NCBI RefSeq assembly: GCF_000759025.1
Contig: NZ_JPOS01000090.1
Location: forward strand, 1 to 64,000
Origin: Phaeodactylibacter xiamenensis
GTDB lineage: Bacteria > Bacteroidota > Bacteroidia > Chitinophagales > Saprospiraceae
DNA length: 64,000 nt
Direction of reading: 5' to 3'
Part shown: piece after piece, positions 26,844-35,177 of the stretch
How positions within the stretch are numbered: the first letter of the stretch is position 1
Layout: every line of letters starts with the position of its first letter
Program-made: the position numbers and the translations under genes
Notes under the pieces: generated by a model
What the model was told of the DNA's origin: nothing
What the model saw: only the letters and a program-made list of their open reading frames with translations
Databases searched by the model: none

Positions 26844-27263
26844 TTATTTCATATGCTTAAGGTAGGCGCCAAGGTGCTGCCTCATGAATTGTTCCGGGTC
26901 CCATACTCCTCTCAGCTGCCCTCTTTTGTCTGCACGCCAGATGTAAACACTGGCTTCAACCCTTTGATCATCCTGTAAAACAGAGACTGCCGTTTTCACG
27001 TAATCCTCACCCTCATAGGCATCTAGCACAGTATGCTCCTTCGGCGAAAGCCCATATAGCAACAATCCTCGGACTTCGGAGGCAGCCCGCGGGAACACAG
27101 CCGGGTACGGGCGGATATCAGCCCCATCGTGTATCGAAAAACGATGGTAACCATGAAGTACTGCTTCGGACGAGCCGGGCAGGCGGCCGAGCAGCAAGCG
27201 CAGGATTTCCGGAAAGAGCAAGGTACCGTAAACGAACAAGGGGCGCATTTCAGAAAGCTTCAT
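26844..27263 (-). CDS. gamma-glutamylcyclotransferase-family protein (AIG2-like)
   Basis: 139 aa cytoplasmic protein with the GGCT-fold N-terminus LFVYGTLLFPEILRLLL and the conserved acidic segment LDAYEGEDYVK, whose glutamate is the catalytic base in the family. Members release 5-oxoproline from gamma-glutamyl-amines or gamma-glutamyl dipeptides. Substrate not predictable. It lies 78 bp after secG on the same strand with a hairpin in between, so it may be separately transcribed. Met6 (MRPLFVYG) is an alternative start. Confidence 0.8.
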   Translation of the reverse strand: MKLSEMRPLFVYGTLLFPEILRLLLGRLPGSSEAVLHGYHRFSIHDGADIRPYPAVFPRAASEVRGLLLYGLSPKEHTVLDAYEGEDYVKTAVSVLQDDQRVEASVYIWRADKRGQLRGVWDPEQFMRQHLGAYLKHMK

Positions 27264-27271
27264 TAAATTAA

Positions 27272-27313
27272 AAAGGGCTGAACAAAGCGGTAAACACTTT
27301 CATTCAGCCCTTT
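27272..27313. terminator. hairpin terminator after secG
   Basis: AAAGGGCTGAA (27272-27282) pairs with TTCAGCCCTTT (27303-27313), an 11-bp stem with a 20-nt loop and A/T runs. It lies between secG and the downstream cyclotransferase gene on the minus strand. Confidence 0.6.
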
Positions 27314-27341
27314 CAACAGCAACAGATGCTGTCAGATTTTA

Positions 27342-27605
27342 TTACTGAGACTGCAGTTGCTCAATCGCACCCTCTGTACCACCTACCATCATGCTTGTTA
27401 CGATGCAAAGCACGAACAGAGCAATGGCGAGGTACCAAGTCGCTTTCTCAATAAAATCGGTAGACTTGGCTGCGCCAAACATCTGATTGGCTTGCGTTCC
27501 ACCAAAGGTGGAGTCAACGCCACCGCCCTTAGGGTTCTGGATCAAAACTGCGCCCATCAGTAGCACACAGACAAGGGCAATCAGTACAGTCATGGTAGTC
27601 AGCAT
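27342..27605 (-). CDS. secG: preprotein translocase subunit SecG
   Basis: 87 aa, two transmembrane segments (about 3-20 and 54-72) separated by the family loop LIQNPKGGGVDSTFGGTQANQMFG. SecG stimulates SecYEG-dependent protein export in the inner membrane. It follows the 27609 gene by 3 bp, so the two are co-transcribed; this pairing with a TPR-like coding gene is commonly seen in Bacteroidota (recalled). A hairpin follows. Confidence 0.92.
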   Translation of the reverse strand: MLTTMTVLIALVCVLLMGAVLIQNPKGGGVDSTFGGTQANQMFGAAKSTDFIEKATWYLAIALFVLCIVTSMMVGGTEGAIEQLQSQ

Positions 27606-27608
27606 ATC

Positions 27609-28730
27609 TTAATCGCTTTTTATATTCAAAATTTGCTGCGCAAAGTAATCACTTTTTTCTGGAAAAACCAACATCAGGCGGCGATACATTTCTTCGGCTT
27701 TTTCGTGCTGCCCCTGCTGTGCCAGCACTCTGGCCAGCGTTTCGGAGACAAGGTCGCCGTTTTCAGTTATGCTCTGCAGCACAATTTCATCTACCTTACT
27801 ATTGGGATTAGCTTTTTTCTCCTTTTTTTGCGTTTTCCGGTTGTCCTCCATTTTTTTGGACTCCATGATTTCGCTAAGCTGAGTCTGTATATCCGGGGGC
27901 TGGAACTGCGCCACCCAGCTGCTGAAGGAACTCTTGGGGCGTGGAGAGGGCTTAGGCCCATGCAATGGCTCATGTGGCGCCATACGGTCTGCACCAGGTG
28001 ACTCTTCCTGCTCGGAATAAGTAACCTGGCTGATAAGCCCCGCTATGGCTACTGCATCGGCTATGGCGTTAAAAAAGGAGGCTTCAAGTGAGGGATCGCC
28101 CACTTGTTCCTCGGCTATGCCACTGAAATATGGCTCCTCCAGTTCGGGATGAGCAGCTCCGTCCGGTGTAACTTCATTCAGAGCGGACTCTAAGGCCTGC
28201 AGTTCCTGGTTTTTCCAGGCTTCAATATCCGTTTCCTGCCAATTCAGTTCATCTGCCATTGAAAGGTTAAGTTCTTCACCCACACCAGCAGCAGGCGTAT
28301 CGCTTTCGGGGCTATGATCTGCCTCACCGGAGGCATCGGTATCGAAACCAAAATCAAGTTCCAAAACAGATTCTGAGGGTTCAGGGTTAATATCCAAATC
28401 AGAGAGCTCCAGGGCTTCTGCAGGTTTTTCTTCAAGGCTGTTCAGTTCCAGATAATCCTCTGACAGCTGAAAGACCTCTTCTTCCGGTGCCGTTTCCAGG
28501 TAGGCTTCCACTTCCGCATACAGCAGGCTCCGGTCGCTCGTGGTTGCCGCTACCCTTGCCAGGGCAGTTTCCCAGTCTTCCCGGCGGTCCTGCAGGCTTT
28601 TTCTCAGCAGCAACAATTGCAATGGCTGGCAAAAAGGATACTGCATCGCCATGGTCTTCAACTCCTCGTAGGGCAGCTGATGCAGCAAAGACCGGTCTTG
28701 CAGATATCGGCTAAAGGTTTCGGCATTCAT
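27609..28730 (-). CDS. hypothetical cytoplasmic protein with C-terminal TPR-like helices, adjacent to secG
   Basis: 373 aa. Residues 1-75 are helical (QLPYEELKTMAMQYPFCQPLQLLLL). A long, very acidic low-complexity middle (about 80-240, rich in Glu, Asp, Ser, Pro) is probably disordered. A basic segment (KKMEDNRKTQKKEKKANPN) leads to a C-terminal tetratricopeptide-like helix pair (ETLARVLAQQGQHEKAEEMYRRLMLVFPEKSDYFAQQI). The start at 28730 is the only reasonable ATG. Three bp before secG. A role in the Sec pathway or envelope is suggested only by position. Confidence 0.75.
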   Translation of the reverse strand: MNAETFSRYLQDRSLLHQLPYEELKTMAMQYPFCQPLQLLLLRKSLQDRREDWETALARVAATTSDRSLLYAEVEAYLETAPEEEVFQLSEDYLELNSLEEKPAEALELSDLDINPEPSESVLELDFGFDTDASGEADHSPESDTPAAGVGEELNLSMADELNWQETDIEAWKNQELQALESALNEVTPDGAAHPELEEPYFSGIAEEQVGDPSLEASFFNAIADAVAIAGLISQVTYSEQEESPGADRMAPHEPLHGPKPSPRPKSSFSSWVAQFQPPDIQTQLSEIMESKKMEDNRKTQKKEKKANPNSKVDEIVLQSITENGDLVSETLARVLAQQGQHEKAEEMYRRLMLVFPEKSDYFAQQILNIKSD

Positions 28731-28821
28731 GATTGAAATACATTAATGAGGCATATAAGCTCTCTGCAACAACTTAAAGTCGTTGTTCCAGCCAAACAAA
28801 TTAAGAAAAACTTCCTTTAAA

Positions 28822-29403
28822 TCAAACTTTCGTTTTCAGGAAGGCCACAAGCTTGCGCACGGCCTGCCCGCGGTGGCTGATGCTGCTTTTCTCTTCAGCA
28901 GACATTTGTGCGAAAGTGCGGTTGAAGCCATCAGGCATAAAGACGGGGTCGTAGCCAAACCCCTGATTGCCTTTTTTGTGATGGATAATCTGCCCTTCCA
29001 CGGTGCCTTCAAACTGATGCTCCTTCCCATCAATGATGAGGCTAATCACCGTATGGAAGCGGGCCCTGCGGTCCTCCTCCCCTTTCATATTGGCAAGCAA
29101 CAGGCTCATGTTAGCCTCATCGTCATGGGCAGGGCCGGCATAGCGGGCAGAATAGACCCCCGGCTCGCCATTCAGCGCGTCCACTTCCAGGCCGGTATCT
29201 TCAGAGAAACAGTCAACCTTGTAGTTATTGTGGACGTACCACGCTTTTTCTGAGGCGTTGGCGGCAATAGTTGGGCTGGTTTCCGGCAGTACTTCGTCGC
29301 AGCCGATATCCTTTAGCCCCCGGATTTCAATTTTGCCTTCCAGCAACTGGCTGACTTCAGATATTTTGTTGGGGTTGCCGGTTGCGAATACAATAGATTG
29401 CAT
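28822..29403 (-). CDS. rdgB: XTP/dITP diphosphatase (RdgB/HAM1)
   Basis: 193 aa, normal length. Signature motifs: FATGNPNKISE at the N-terminus, FSEDTGLEVDAL with the metal-binding Asp/Glu, GPAHDDEAN, GFGYDPVF and SISHRGQA near the C-terminus. It hydrolyses dITP, ITP and XTP to the monophosphates and so keeps deaminated purines out of DNA and RNA. Cytoplasmic. It is 29 bp downstream of the 29433-29891 gene on the same strand. Confidence 0.93.
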   Translation of the reverse strand: MQSIVFATGNPNKISEVSQLLEGKIEIRGLKDIGCDEVLPETSPTIAANASEKAWYVHNNYKVDCFSEDTGLEVDALNGEPGVYSARYAGPAHDDEANMSLLLANMKGEEDRRARFHTVISLIIDGKEHQFEGTVEGQIIHHKKGNQGFGYDPVFMPDGFNRTFAQMSAEEKSSISHRGQAVRKLVAFLKTKV

Positions 29404-29432
29404 GGAGTATAATTAGGTTTTGTTGATAGGAT

Positions 29433-29891
29433 TTAAACGTTGAAGCAAGCTTTGAGGGTACGCCAAAGCTGTCCGGATTTTTCTTTTCCGCCCGCCTGCC
29501 GCTCCTCGAATATATCAGCGATGCTGTCGGTAAGGATGAAGGTGGCAGCGCCAAATTGCACAGGCTGATACGGTTGCAGTTGAAAATGCAAACCCAGCCG
29601 TTTGCCACTGACTCCGAAAAGAAAAACGAATTTCGCCGTTTTGCTCCCCTCCACCCGGCTGAAACTAATGGATTCCTCTTTTGTTAAACAGATGTGTTTT
29701 GCCTGTTGTGCGAGGTCAATTTTTGCAGCACCGAACACTTTGGCCAGAAAGCCTTCTATTTCTTCCTGCTGCGCCACTTCGGCCTCGTACCATACCCAAA
29801 TGCCCTTATCTCCTGCTCCTTTGACGCCATTTTTAGGCTGAGCTTGCTCCGGAACAGGAAAAAGATGGAAATCTAAAAAGGTTGACTTCAA
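29433..29891 (-). CDS. hypothetical cytoplasmic protein, 152 aa
   Basis: No signal peptide or membrane segment. Visible features: GIWVWYEAEVAQQEEIEGFLAKVF near the N-terminus, a conserved-looking KFVFLFGVSGKRLGLHFQLQPYQPVQF core and a C-terminal helix with KSGQLWRTLKACF. The last part (short hydrophobic helix with Trp-x-x-Leu-Lys) resembles the kind of peptide that docks on a partner such as a clamp or clamp loader, but I do not recognise the family and make no functional call. Probably co-transcribed with rdgB downstream. Confidence 0.65.
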   Translation of the reverse strand: MKSTFLDFHLFPVPEQAQPKNGVKGAGDKGIWVWYEAEVAQQEEIEGFLAKVFGAAKIDLAQQAKHICLTKEESISFSRVEGSKTAKFVFLFGVSGKRLGLHFQLQPYQPVQFGAATFILTDSIADIFEERQAGGKEKSGQLWRTLKACFNV

Positions 29892-30007
29892 AATTTTTGA
29901 TTTAAATTAAGGCTTTCTACCAAATAATCAATAAGAAAAGATATGGATTTATTCCAAATATAGAATAATTATAATTTTTTCTTATTTTCGCATAAAAAAT
30001 ATTGCAG

Positions 30008-31090
30008 ATGAAATTTAATATAAAAATCACGAAAGCTCAAAATTCACAGCTCGGACAAGTGGATTTTGACGACATTCCTTTCGGACGGGTATTTTCAGAC
30101 CATATGTTTGTGGCCGACTACAAAGACGGTGAGTGGCAGTCGCCGCGGATTGTCCCCTTTGGCCGGTTCGAAATGCACCCTGCTGCTATGGTCCTCCACT
30201 ACGGGCAAGCTATTTTTGAAGGCATGAAGGCTTCTAAATCTCACGATGGCACGCCTTTCTTCCTCCGCCCCGAGATGCACGCCAAGCGGCTCAACAACTC
30301 AGCCCGCCGCATGTGCATGCCCGAAGTCCCTGAAGCGCTGTTTCTTGAAGCTCTTCATACGCTGGTCGACCTGGATAGCGACTGGATCCCTCCGCAGGAA
30401 GGCAGTGCGCTTTACATCCGCCCTTACATGTTTGCTACAGATGAATTCATCGGGGTAAAGCCATCTGCGACTTACCGGTTTATCATTTTCACCGGGCCTG
30501 TAGGTCCTTACTACCCCAAACCAGTAAGCCTGATAGCGGACAGGCAATTCGCCCGTGCAGCCGTACAAGGCGGTACCGGAGAGGCCAAAGTCGCCGGCAA
30601 TTACGCCGCTTCTCTTCTTCCTGCCAAACTGGCGAATGAGAAAGGCTACGATCAGGTCATGTGGCTTGACAGCCGTGAGTTCAAGTACATTCAGGAAGTG
30701 GGCACTATGAATATCTTCTTCGTGATCGACGGCACTGTAGTGACCCCGAAACTGGACGGCGGTATCCTGCCTGGCATCACCCGGGACACGATCCTCAAAC
30801 TGCTGCCTGAGCATGGGTATAAAGTGGAAGAGCGCCCTATCGCAATTGACGAGCTGGTAGACGCCTACAAAGCCGGCAAATTACAGGAAGTATTTGGCTC
30901 CGGTACAGCTGCGGTGGTGGCGCATGTTTCCAAGGTCGCTTACGATGGCTTTGAGATGGAGCTTCCGCCGGTGGAAGAACGCAAGGTCGGGCCGTTCATC
31001 AAAGCTCAAATCGATGGCATGCGTTCGGGCAAAATTGAAGACAAGCACGGCTGGATTGTTCCTGTACAGGGGCAGGCGGTGAATGCATAA
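30008..31090 (+). CDS. ilvE: branched-chain amino acid aminotransferase
   Basis: 360 aa PLP enzyme of fold class IV, eukaryotic-like/BCAT-II size. The ATG at 30008 is taken; the track-like TTG two codons earlier adds nothing. Features: FGRVFSDHMFVADY, HYGQAIFEGMKAS, RPEMHAKRLNNSARRMCMP, ALYIRPYMFATD, KVAGNYAASL with the PLP lysine, EVGTMNIFFV, ILPGITRDTIL and EVFGSGTAAVV. It transfers the amino group between Leu/Ile/Val and 2-oxoglutarate. It starts a + strand run; the 5' leader is extremely AT-rich. A hairpin with T-run follows. Confidence 0.93.
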   Translation: MKFNIKITKAQNSQLGQVDFDDIPFGRVFSDHMFVADYKDGEWQSPRIVPFGRFEMHPAAMVLHYGQAIFEGMKASKSHDGTPFFLRPEMHAKRLNNSARRMCMPEVPEALFLEALHTLVDLDSDWIPPQEGSALYIRPYMFATDEFIGVKPSATYRFIIFTGPVGPYYPKPVSLIADRQFARAAVQGGTGEAKVAGNYAASLLPAKLANEKGYDQVMWLDSREFKYIQEVGTMNIFFVIDGTVVTPKLDGGILPGITRDTILKLLPEHGYKVEERPIAIDELVDAYKAGKLQEVFGSGTAAVVAHVSKVAYDGFEMELPPVEERKVGPFIKAQIDGMRSGKIEDKHGWIVPVQGQAVNA

Positions 31091-31114
31091 AGTTACCTTC
31101 TTAATGGTAAAATG

Positions 31115-31148
31115 ACAGGGGCGCTGTAAAGCAGTTGCCCCTGTTTTT
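31115..31148 (+). terminator. rho-independent terminator after ilvE
   Basis: ACAGGGGC / GCCCCTGT stem (31115-31122 and 31137-31144), with a nested GCTGTAAAGCAG, followed directly by a run of T (to 31148). Good form for an intrinsic terminator. Confidence 0.7.
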
Positions 31149-31172
31149 ACGAAAAAGCTAAACCCCATTCCG

Positions 31173-31772
31173 ATGAAAAACCACTGGTCTTTCTTTTTTT
31201 TAGCACTCCTTATATATAGCTGTCAGCCGGAAGCCGCTCCGGCCGACCCGGACGCCTATCCTGCACGCACGCCCAATGGCATTAACGTGGTCGTGGAAAT
31301 CCCCGCCGGCACCAACATAAAGATAGAATATCAAAAAAATAGTCAGCGCTTCGAAGCGGATCAACGCGACGGAAAAGACAGGCAGATTGACTTTCTCCCC
31401 TACCCTGGCAACTATGGCTTCATCCCATCCACTCAAATGGACAAAGCGGCAGGTGGTGATGGAGACCCCCTGGATGTACTGCTGCTCTGTGCAGCTTTGC
31501 CTACCGGCACTGTAGTTGAGGCGCGCCCCATTGGTTCCCTGCAGCTCATAGATGAAGGCGAACTGGACACTAAGGTCATCGCTATTCCTACGGATGCCAC
31601 GCTGCAGACCATCACACCTGAGGATTTCACCGATTTCAGCATCCATTATGATGGCGCGCGCCACATTATTGAAACCTGGTTTTTGTACTACGACGGGCTG
31701 GGCACCAATACCTTTGAAGGCTGGCTGGACGAATCGAAAACTTTAGCCCTCATTGCACACTACGAACAGTAA
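31173..31772 (+). CDS. lipoprotein-type soluble inorganic pyrophosphatase
   Basis: 199 aa. A lipoprotein signal (MKNHWSFFFLALLIYSC, lipobox Ile-Tyr-Ser-Cys17) precedes a complete family I pyrophosphatase domain: IKIEYQKNSQRFEADQR, PYPGNYGFIPST, and the metal-binding GDGDPLDVLLL. Type I pyrophosphatases normally act in the cytoplasm on PPi; this one should sit in the periplasm or outer membrane. The usual active-site Tyr-Lys near the C-terminus (WFxxYK) reads WFLYYDG here, so one phosphate-contacting lysine seems missing. Role may be scavenging of PPi or related diphosphates outside the cytoplasm (inference). Confidence 0.85.
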   Translation: MKNHWSFFFLALLIYSCQPEAAPADPDAYPARTPNGINVVVEIPAGTNIKIEYQKNSQRFEADQRDGKDRQIDFLPYPGNYGFIPSTQMDKAAGGDGDPLDVLLLCAALPTGTVVEARPIGSLQLIDEGELDTKVIAIPTDATLQTITPEDFTDFSIHYDGARHIIETWFLYYDGLGTNTFEGWLDESKTLALIAHYEQ

Positions 31773-31958
31773 AGCACCGTTAGTGTTTTCTGGAAGAAAC
31801 GCAGGCTGCAGCCGTTTTTAAATAAACCCAAAATTTGACTCCGAAAAGCCAAATTTTATTTTGCGGAGTGGAAAATAAAAACGACTTTAGCCCCCGAAAT
31901 TCTATTGTCGGTAACCGGATGGGGAAATCCTAACCAAGCCAAACAAATAGGACCATTT

Positions 31959-32174
31959 ATGATCAAGAGACGCCTATCTTCAATCCTGGTCTTCCTGACC
32001 TTTTTTTCTGCGCTCCAGGCCCAAACCGGAGACACAGACTTCATGCGTAGCACGGGGAAGATCTACGTCGTAGTCGCCGTCATCCTGGCCATATTTGCCG
32101 GTCTTGTCCTTTTCCTCATTTACCTCGACAGGAAACTAACCAAATTAGAGAACCAAATTAAGGACAATGATTGA
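31959..32174 (+). CDS. ccmD: CcmD-family small membrane protein
   Basis: 71 aa from the ATG at 31959; the frame is open further upstream but has no likely start. It has a cleavable-looking N-terminal signal (LVFLTFFSALQAQ), then FMRSTGKIYVVVAVILAIFAGLVLFLIYLDRKLTKLENQI, a single transmembrane helix followed by a basic/amphipathic tail as in CcmD proteins that help heme export in cytochrome c maturation. It overlaps the following dehydrogenase gene by 8 bp. No other ccm gene is in the window. Confidence 0.75.
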   Translation: MIKRRLSSILVFLTFFSALQAQTGDTDFMRSTGKIYVVVAVILAIFAGLVLFLIYLDRKLTKLENQIKDND

Positions 32175-33603
32175 TCTCGAACCGAAATCACAAACGAGCT
32201 TCTATCAGAGTGTTCAGAACTACTTTGAAAAAGCAGCGCAGCACACAGGCCTGCACCGCGGGCTGCTGGATCAGATCCGGGAGTGCAACGCCGTTTACCA
32301 AATCCGCTTCCCCGTCAAAGTAGGCAATGAGTACAAAGTCATCGAAGCTTACCGCGTACAGCACAGCCACCACCGTACCCCTACCAAAGGCGGTATCCGT
32401 TACAGTAATCACGTCAATCAGGAAGAGGTGATGGCACTGGCAACGCTGATGACGTACAAATGTGCCATCGTTGATGTTCCCTTCGGAGGTGCCAAGGGTG
32501 GAGTAAAAATCAACCCCTGGGAGTTCACGCCTTCGCAGCTGGAGAAGATTACCCGCCGTTACACCACCGAACTGATACGCCGGAACATGATCGGCCCCTC
32601 TGTGGATGTACCCGCGCCCGATTACGGGACCGGCTCCCGGGAGATGGCCTGGATTTATGACACCTACCGCACCTTTAAGGGCGACGACATTGATGCTGCT
32701 GGTTGTGTTACGGGCAAACCCGTGAACCAAAGTGGTATCCGTGGCCGGACGGAAGCAACTGGCCGGGGTGTGTTCTACGGTATCCGCGAAGCCTGCGATC
32801 AGGTGGAGGATATGAAAAAACTGGGGCTGGAACCGGGTATTGCAGGCAAGAAGATTGTACTGCAGGGCCTTGGTAATGTGGGCTCCTACACCGCTACCAT
32901 TTCGCAGGACGAAGGCGATGCGATCATCGTGGGCGTGGGCGAAGTGGAAGGTGCCATTTATAATGAGAAAGGCATCGACATTCACGAATTGCTGAAATTC
33001 CGAAAAGAAACCGGCTCCATCCTTGGTTTTCCCGGTGCCCAAAATCTGGACAAAAAGGACCGTACCCGGGTACTGGAGTTCGAGTGCGACATCCTGATCC
33101 CTGCGGCACTGGAAAATCAGATCACGACCGAAAATGCCCACCGCATCAAGGCGAAAATCATCGCTGAGGCGGCCAACGGTCCGATTACATCTATGGCAGA
33201 GGAAGTACTTCTTAAGAATGGCAAGCTGATCATTCCTGATGTATACCTCAACGCCGGCGGTGTGACGGTTTCTTACTTTGAATGGCTCAAGAACCTGTCG
33301 CACATGCGCTTTGGCCGTATGGAGAAACGCTTCAATCAGCAAATCAACCAAAACCTGGTTGACCTGATCGAGCGGACAACCGGAAAGAGCGTGACCGACC
33401 GGGAGCGTATGATGGTTGCCCGCGGCGCGGAAGAAATCGACCTGGTCCGCTCCGGGCTCGAAGAGACGATGATCACTGCTTATCAGCAGATTCGGGAGAT
33501 CATGATGCGCAAGCGCAAGGTGGAAGATCTGCGGACGGCCTCCTTCGTAAGCGCGATCAACAAGATCAGCAGCGACTACCTGTCGCTTGGAATTTTCCCA
33601 TAA
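32167..33603 (+). CDS. Glu/Leu/Phe/Val dehydrogenase (glutamate dehydrogenase family)
   Basis: 478 aa cytoplasmic hexameric-type amino acid dehydrogenase. Motifs: HRTPTKGGIRYSNHV, LMTYKCAIVDVPFGGAKGGV with the substrate lysines, VDVPAPDYGTG with the catalytic aspartate, the dinucleotide fold LQGLGNVGS, and the C-terminal IIAEAANGP and PDVYLNAGGVTVSYFEW. It interconverts glutamate (or a branched-chain amino acid) and its 2-oxo acid using NAD(P)H; glutamate is the more likely substrate. About 60 residues longer than the shortest bacterial forms because of an insert around KKLGLEPGIAGKK. Translation is coupled to ccmD by overlap. A hairpin follows. Confidence 0.9.
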   Translation: MIDLEPKSQTSFYQSVQNYFEKAAQHTGLHRGLLDQIRECNAVYQIRFPVKVGNEYKVIEAYRVQHSHHRTPTKGGIRYSNHVNQEEVMALATLMTYKCAIVDVPFGGAKGGVKINPWEFTPSQLEKITRRYTTELIRRNMIGPSVDVPAPDYGTGSREMAWIYDTYRTFKGDDIDAAGCVTGKPVNQSGIRGRTEATGRGVFYGIREACDQVEDMKKLGLEPGIAGKKIVLQGLGNVGSYTATISQDEGDAIIVGVGEVEGAIYNEKGIDIHELLKFRKETGSILGFPGAQNLDKKDRTRVLEFECDILIPAALENQITTENAHRIKAKIIAEAANGPITSMAEEVLLKNGKLIIPDVYLNAGGVTVSYFEWLKNLSHMRFGRMEKRFNQQINQNLVDLIERTTGKSVTDRERMMVARGAEEIDLVRSGLEETMITAYQQIREIMMRKRKVEDLRTASFVSAINKISSDYLSLGIFP

Positions 33604-33632
33604 ACTGCGGAGCATTCCTCAATATACAACGT

Positions 33633-33661
33633 ACAGCGGGCACCCAAAACGTGCCCGCTGT
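33633..33661 (+). terminator. hairpin terminator after the dehydrogenase gene
   Basis: Perfect 11-bp stem ACAGCGGGCAC / GTGCCCGCTGT with a 7-nt loop, 29 bp after the stop codon. No strong T-run follows, so it may act as a 3' stabiliser or weak terminator. Confidence 0.55.
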
Positions 33662-33734
33662 CTAAACATACACCCTTAGTATATTTGGCGAAAAGCTATT
33701 TTGCAAAATATTTTATTATCAAATACCCCTATGA

Positions 33735-33769
33735 GGTTTGCAATTAGCTGTTTTTGTCAATATATTGGA
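33735..33769 (+). promoter_or_regulatory. Bacteroidota-type promoter candidate for the Lrp/AsnC gene
   Basis: A TTTG word near 33737 is followed after about 20 bp by TATATTGG (one mismatch to TAnnTTTG), close to the spacing known for the Bacteroidota -33/-7 promoter. It lies ~40 bp before the ATG at 33804. A second exact -7 match (TATATTTG, 33680-33687) sits further upstream and could be another start. Confidence 0.4.
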
Positions 33770-33803
33770 GCGGTTTTGTAAAAACTGAATAATCAACAGG
33801 AAA

Positions 33804-34277
33804 ATGTCGGACAAACTGGACAAAATTGACCTCAAAATTCTGAAAATCCTTCAGGAAAGCAGCAAAATTACTAACCTGGAGCTTTCCAAGCGTATTGGTC
33901 TTTCCCCCGCTCCCACCCTGGAGCGTGTGAAGAAGCTTGAAAACTCTACCGTAATTGAAAGCTACCACGCCAAGGTTAATCCGCAGTCAATCGGATTGAA
34001 CGTTAAGACCTTCGTACTGGTATCCCTGGCCTGGCAAAAGGAAAATGCCCTCAACCACTTCCTTGAGAAAATCAAGGAAATCGAGGAAATCACGGAATGC
34101 TACATCATCACCGGGGAAGCGGACTTCCTGATCAAGATCGTTTGCAAGGATATTCCAACCTACGAAAAACTCTTGTTCAAGACACTTTCACAGATTGATG
34201 AAATTGAGCGCCTTAAGACGCTCATGACCCTTTCCACTGTAAAAGACGCCAAAGTCCTACCTTACCGCTACGAGTAA
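33804..34277 (+). CDS. Lrp/AsnC family transcriptional regulator
   Basis: 157 aa. The N-terminal winged HTH is standard (LDKIDLKILKILQESSKITNLELSKRIGLSPAPTLERVKKLE) and is followed by the AsnC/RAM ligand-binding domain (VLVSLAWQKEN ... ITECYIITGEADFLIKIVCKDI ... TLMTLSTVKD). These proteins form octamers and respond to amino acids; the neighbourhood (aminotransferase and amino acid dehydrogenase upstream) fits control of amino acid metabolism. Followed by a perfect hairpin. Confidence 0.92.
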   Translation: MSDKLDKIDLKILKILQESSKITNLELSKRIGLSPAPTLERVKKLENSTVIESYHAKVNPQSIGLNVKTFVLVSLAWQKENALNHFLEKIKEIEEITECYIITGEADFLIKIVCKDIPTYEKLLFKTLSQIDEIERLKTLMTLSTVKDAKVLPYRYE

Positions 34278-34312
34278 GCGCCCGGCATACTATGGCATGA
34301 CACACCGATCAC

Positions 34313-34343
34313 AGCCGTTGCTGAATTACCTACAGCAACGGCT
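34313..34343 (+). terminator. hairpin terminator after Lrp/AsnC gene
   Basis: AGCCGTTGCTG (34313-34323) pairs with CAGCAACGGCT (34333-34343), an 11-bp perfect stem with a 9-nt loop, then a T-rich stretch. It ends 30 bp before the next ATG. Confidence 0.65.
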
Positions 34344-34373
34344 TTGCGTTTTGTAGTTGGCACAACTTCTATT

Positions 34374-35177
34374 ATGGCAGCAAAGCAACACCATACCATG
34401 CTGTGGTCTGTTCGGTCTCCCGACCTGATGGCACCGTCCTACCTCTTTGGCACCATGCATGTCAGAGACCACCGCGCCTATACCTTTTATGAACAAGCCT
34501 GCCGCTGCATAGACCAATGCGAAGCGATGGCGCTGGAGTTCGACCTGGGCCGTATGGATCAGGATACTCAGGCCGTTATTATGCAACAGGTGCCTGCTCA
34601 GTCTTTGGAAGCCCTGCTGCCCTCTCGTAAACTGGAGAAAATCCGGAAGTTCTTCCTGCGGGCGCTGAGCGTAGACATATTTCCGCTGCGGCATCTGTCC
34701 CCTTTGCTGGTCAGCAACATCATCAACGAGCGCCTGCTGGAAGAAGACCACCCTATAGCGCTGGATGAAATGCTATGGCAATACGCCCGTCAGGCAGACA
34801 AAACCATACTGGGCATTGAAACCTACGAAGAGCAGCTGAAGGTACTGCAAAAAATCCCACCGGAAGTGCAGGCACAGTCTATTGTCGCTATGGCACGCCA
34901 TTTCAGGCAGCACCGGCGGCATTTGCTCCGGTTGGCGGCATTGTATGCAGCAGGCAATCTCCCTCAGTTGCATCAATCCTCAAAGCGCAGCCTTTCCGGT
35001 ATGCGGTATCCCATGTTGTACCGGCGCAATGCCATTATGGCGGAGCGTATCGGAAAGATGATCGCCGGACAGCCCGTATTTTGCGCAGTTGGCGCCGGCC
35101 ACCTGTACGGCGGCAAAGGCGTGCTCCGCCTGTTGAAAAAGCAAGGGCTTAGCGTCGCTCCTGTGCCTCCTCAATAA
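34374..35177 (+). CDS. TraB/GumN family protein
   Basis: 267 aa. The ATG at 34374 is taken over a TTG at 34344 that lies in the preceding terminator. TraB/GumN motifs: SYLFGTMHVRD (GxxH) near the N-terminus, a conserved glutamate (MALEFDLG), ILGIETYEEQL in the middle and the C-terminal FCAVGAGHLYGGKGVLRLLKKQG. The family has a putative metalloprotease-like fold; bacterial members are poorly understood. No signal peptide is seen, unlike many GumN homologues. It overlaps the convergent MmcQ gene by 29 bp. Confidence 0.83.
   Translation: MAAKQHHTMLWSVRSPDLMAPSYLFGTMHVRDHRAYTFYEQACRCIDQCEAMALEFDLGRMDQDTQAVIMQQVPAQSLEALLPSRKLEKIRKFFLRALSVDIFPLRHLSPLLVSNIINERLLEEDHPIALDEMLWQYARQADKTILGIETYEEQLKVLQKIPPEVQAQSIVAMARHFRQHRRHLLRLAALYAAGNLPQLHQSSKRSLSGMRYPMLYRRNAIMAERIGKMIAGQPVFCAVGAGHLYGGKGVLRLLKKQGLSVAPVPPQ

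Noticed and set aside
32188-33615. 475-codon minus-strand frame opposite the amino acid dehydrogenase
   Set aside because: Antisense shadow; no recognisable domain, and the + strand gene is intact.
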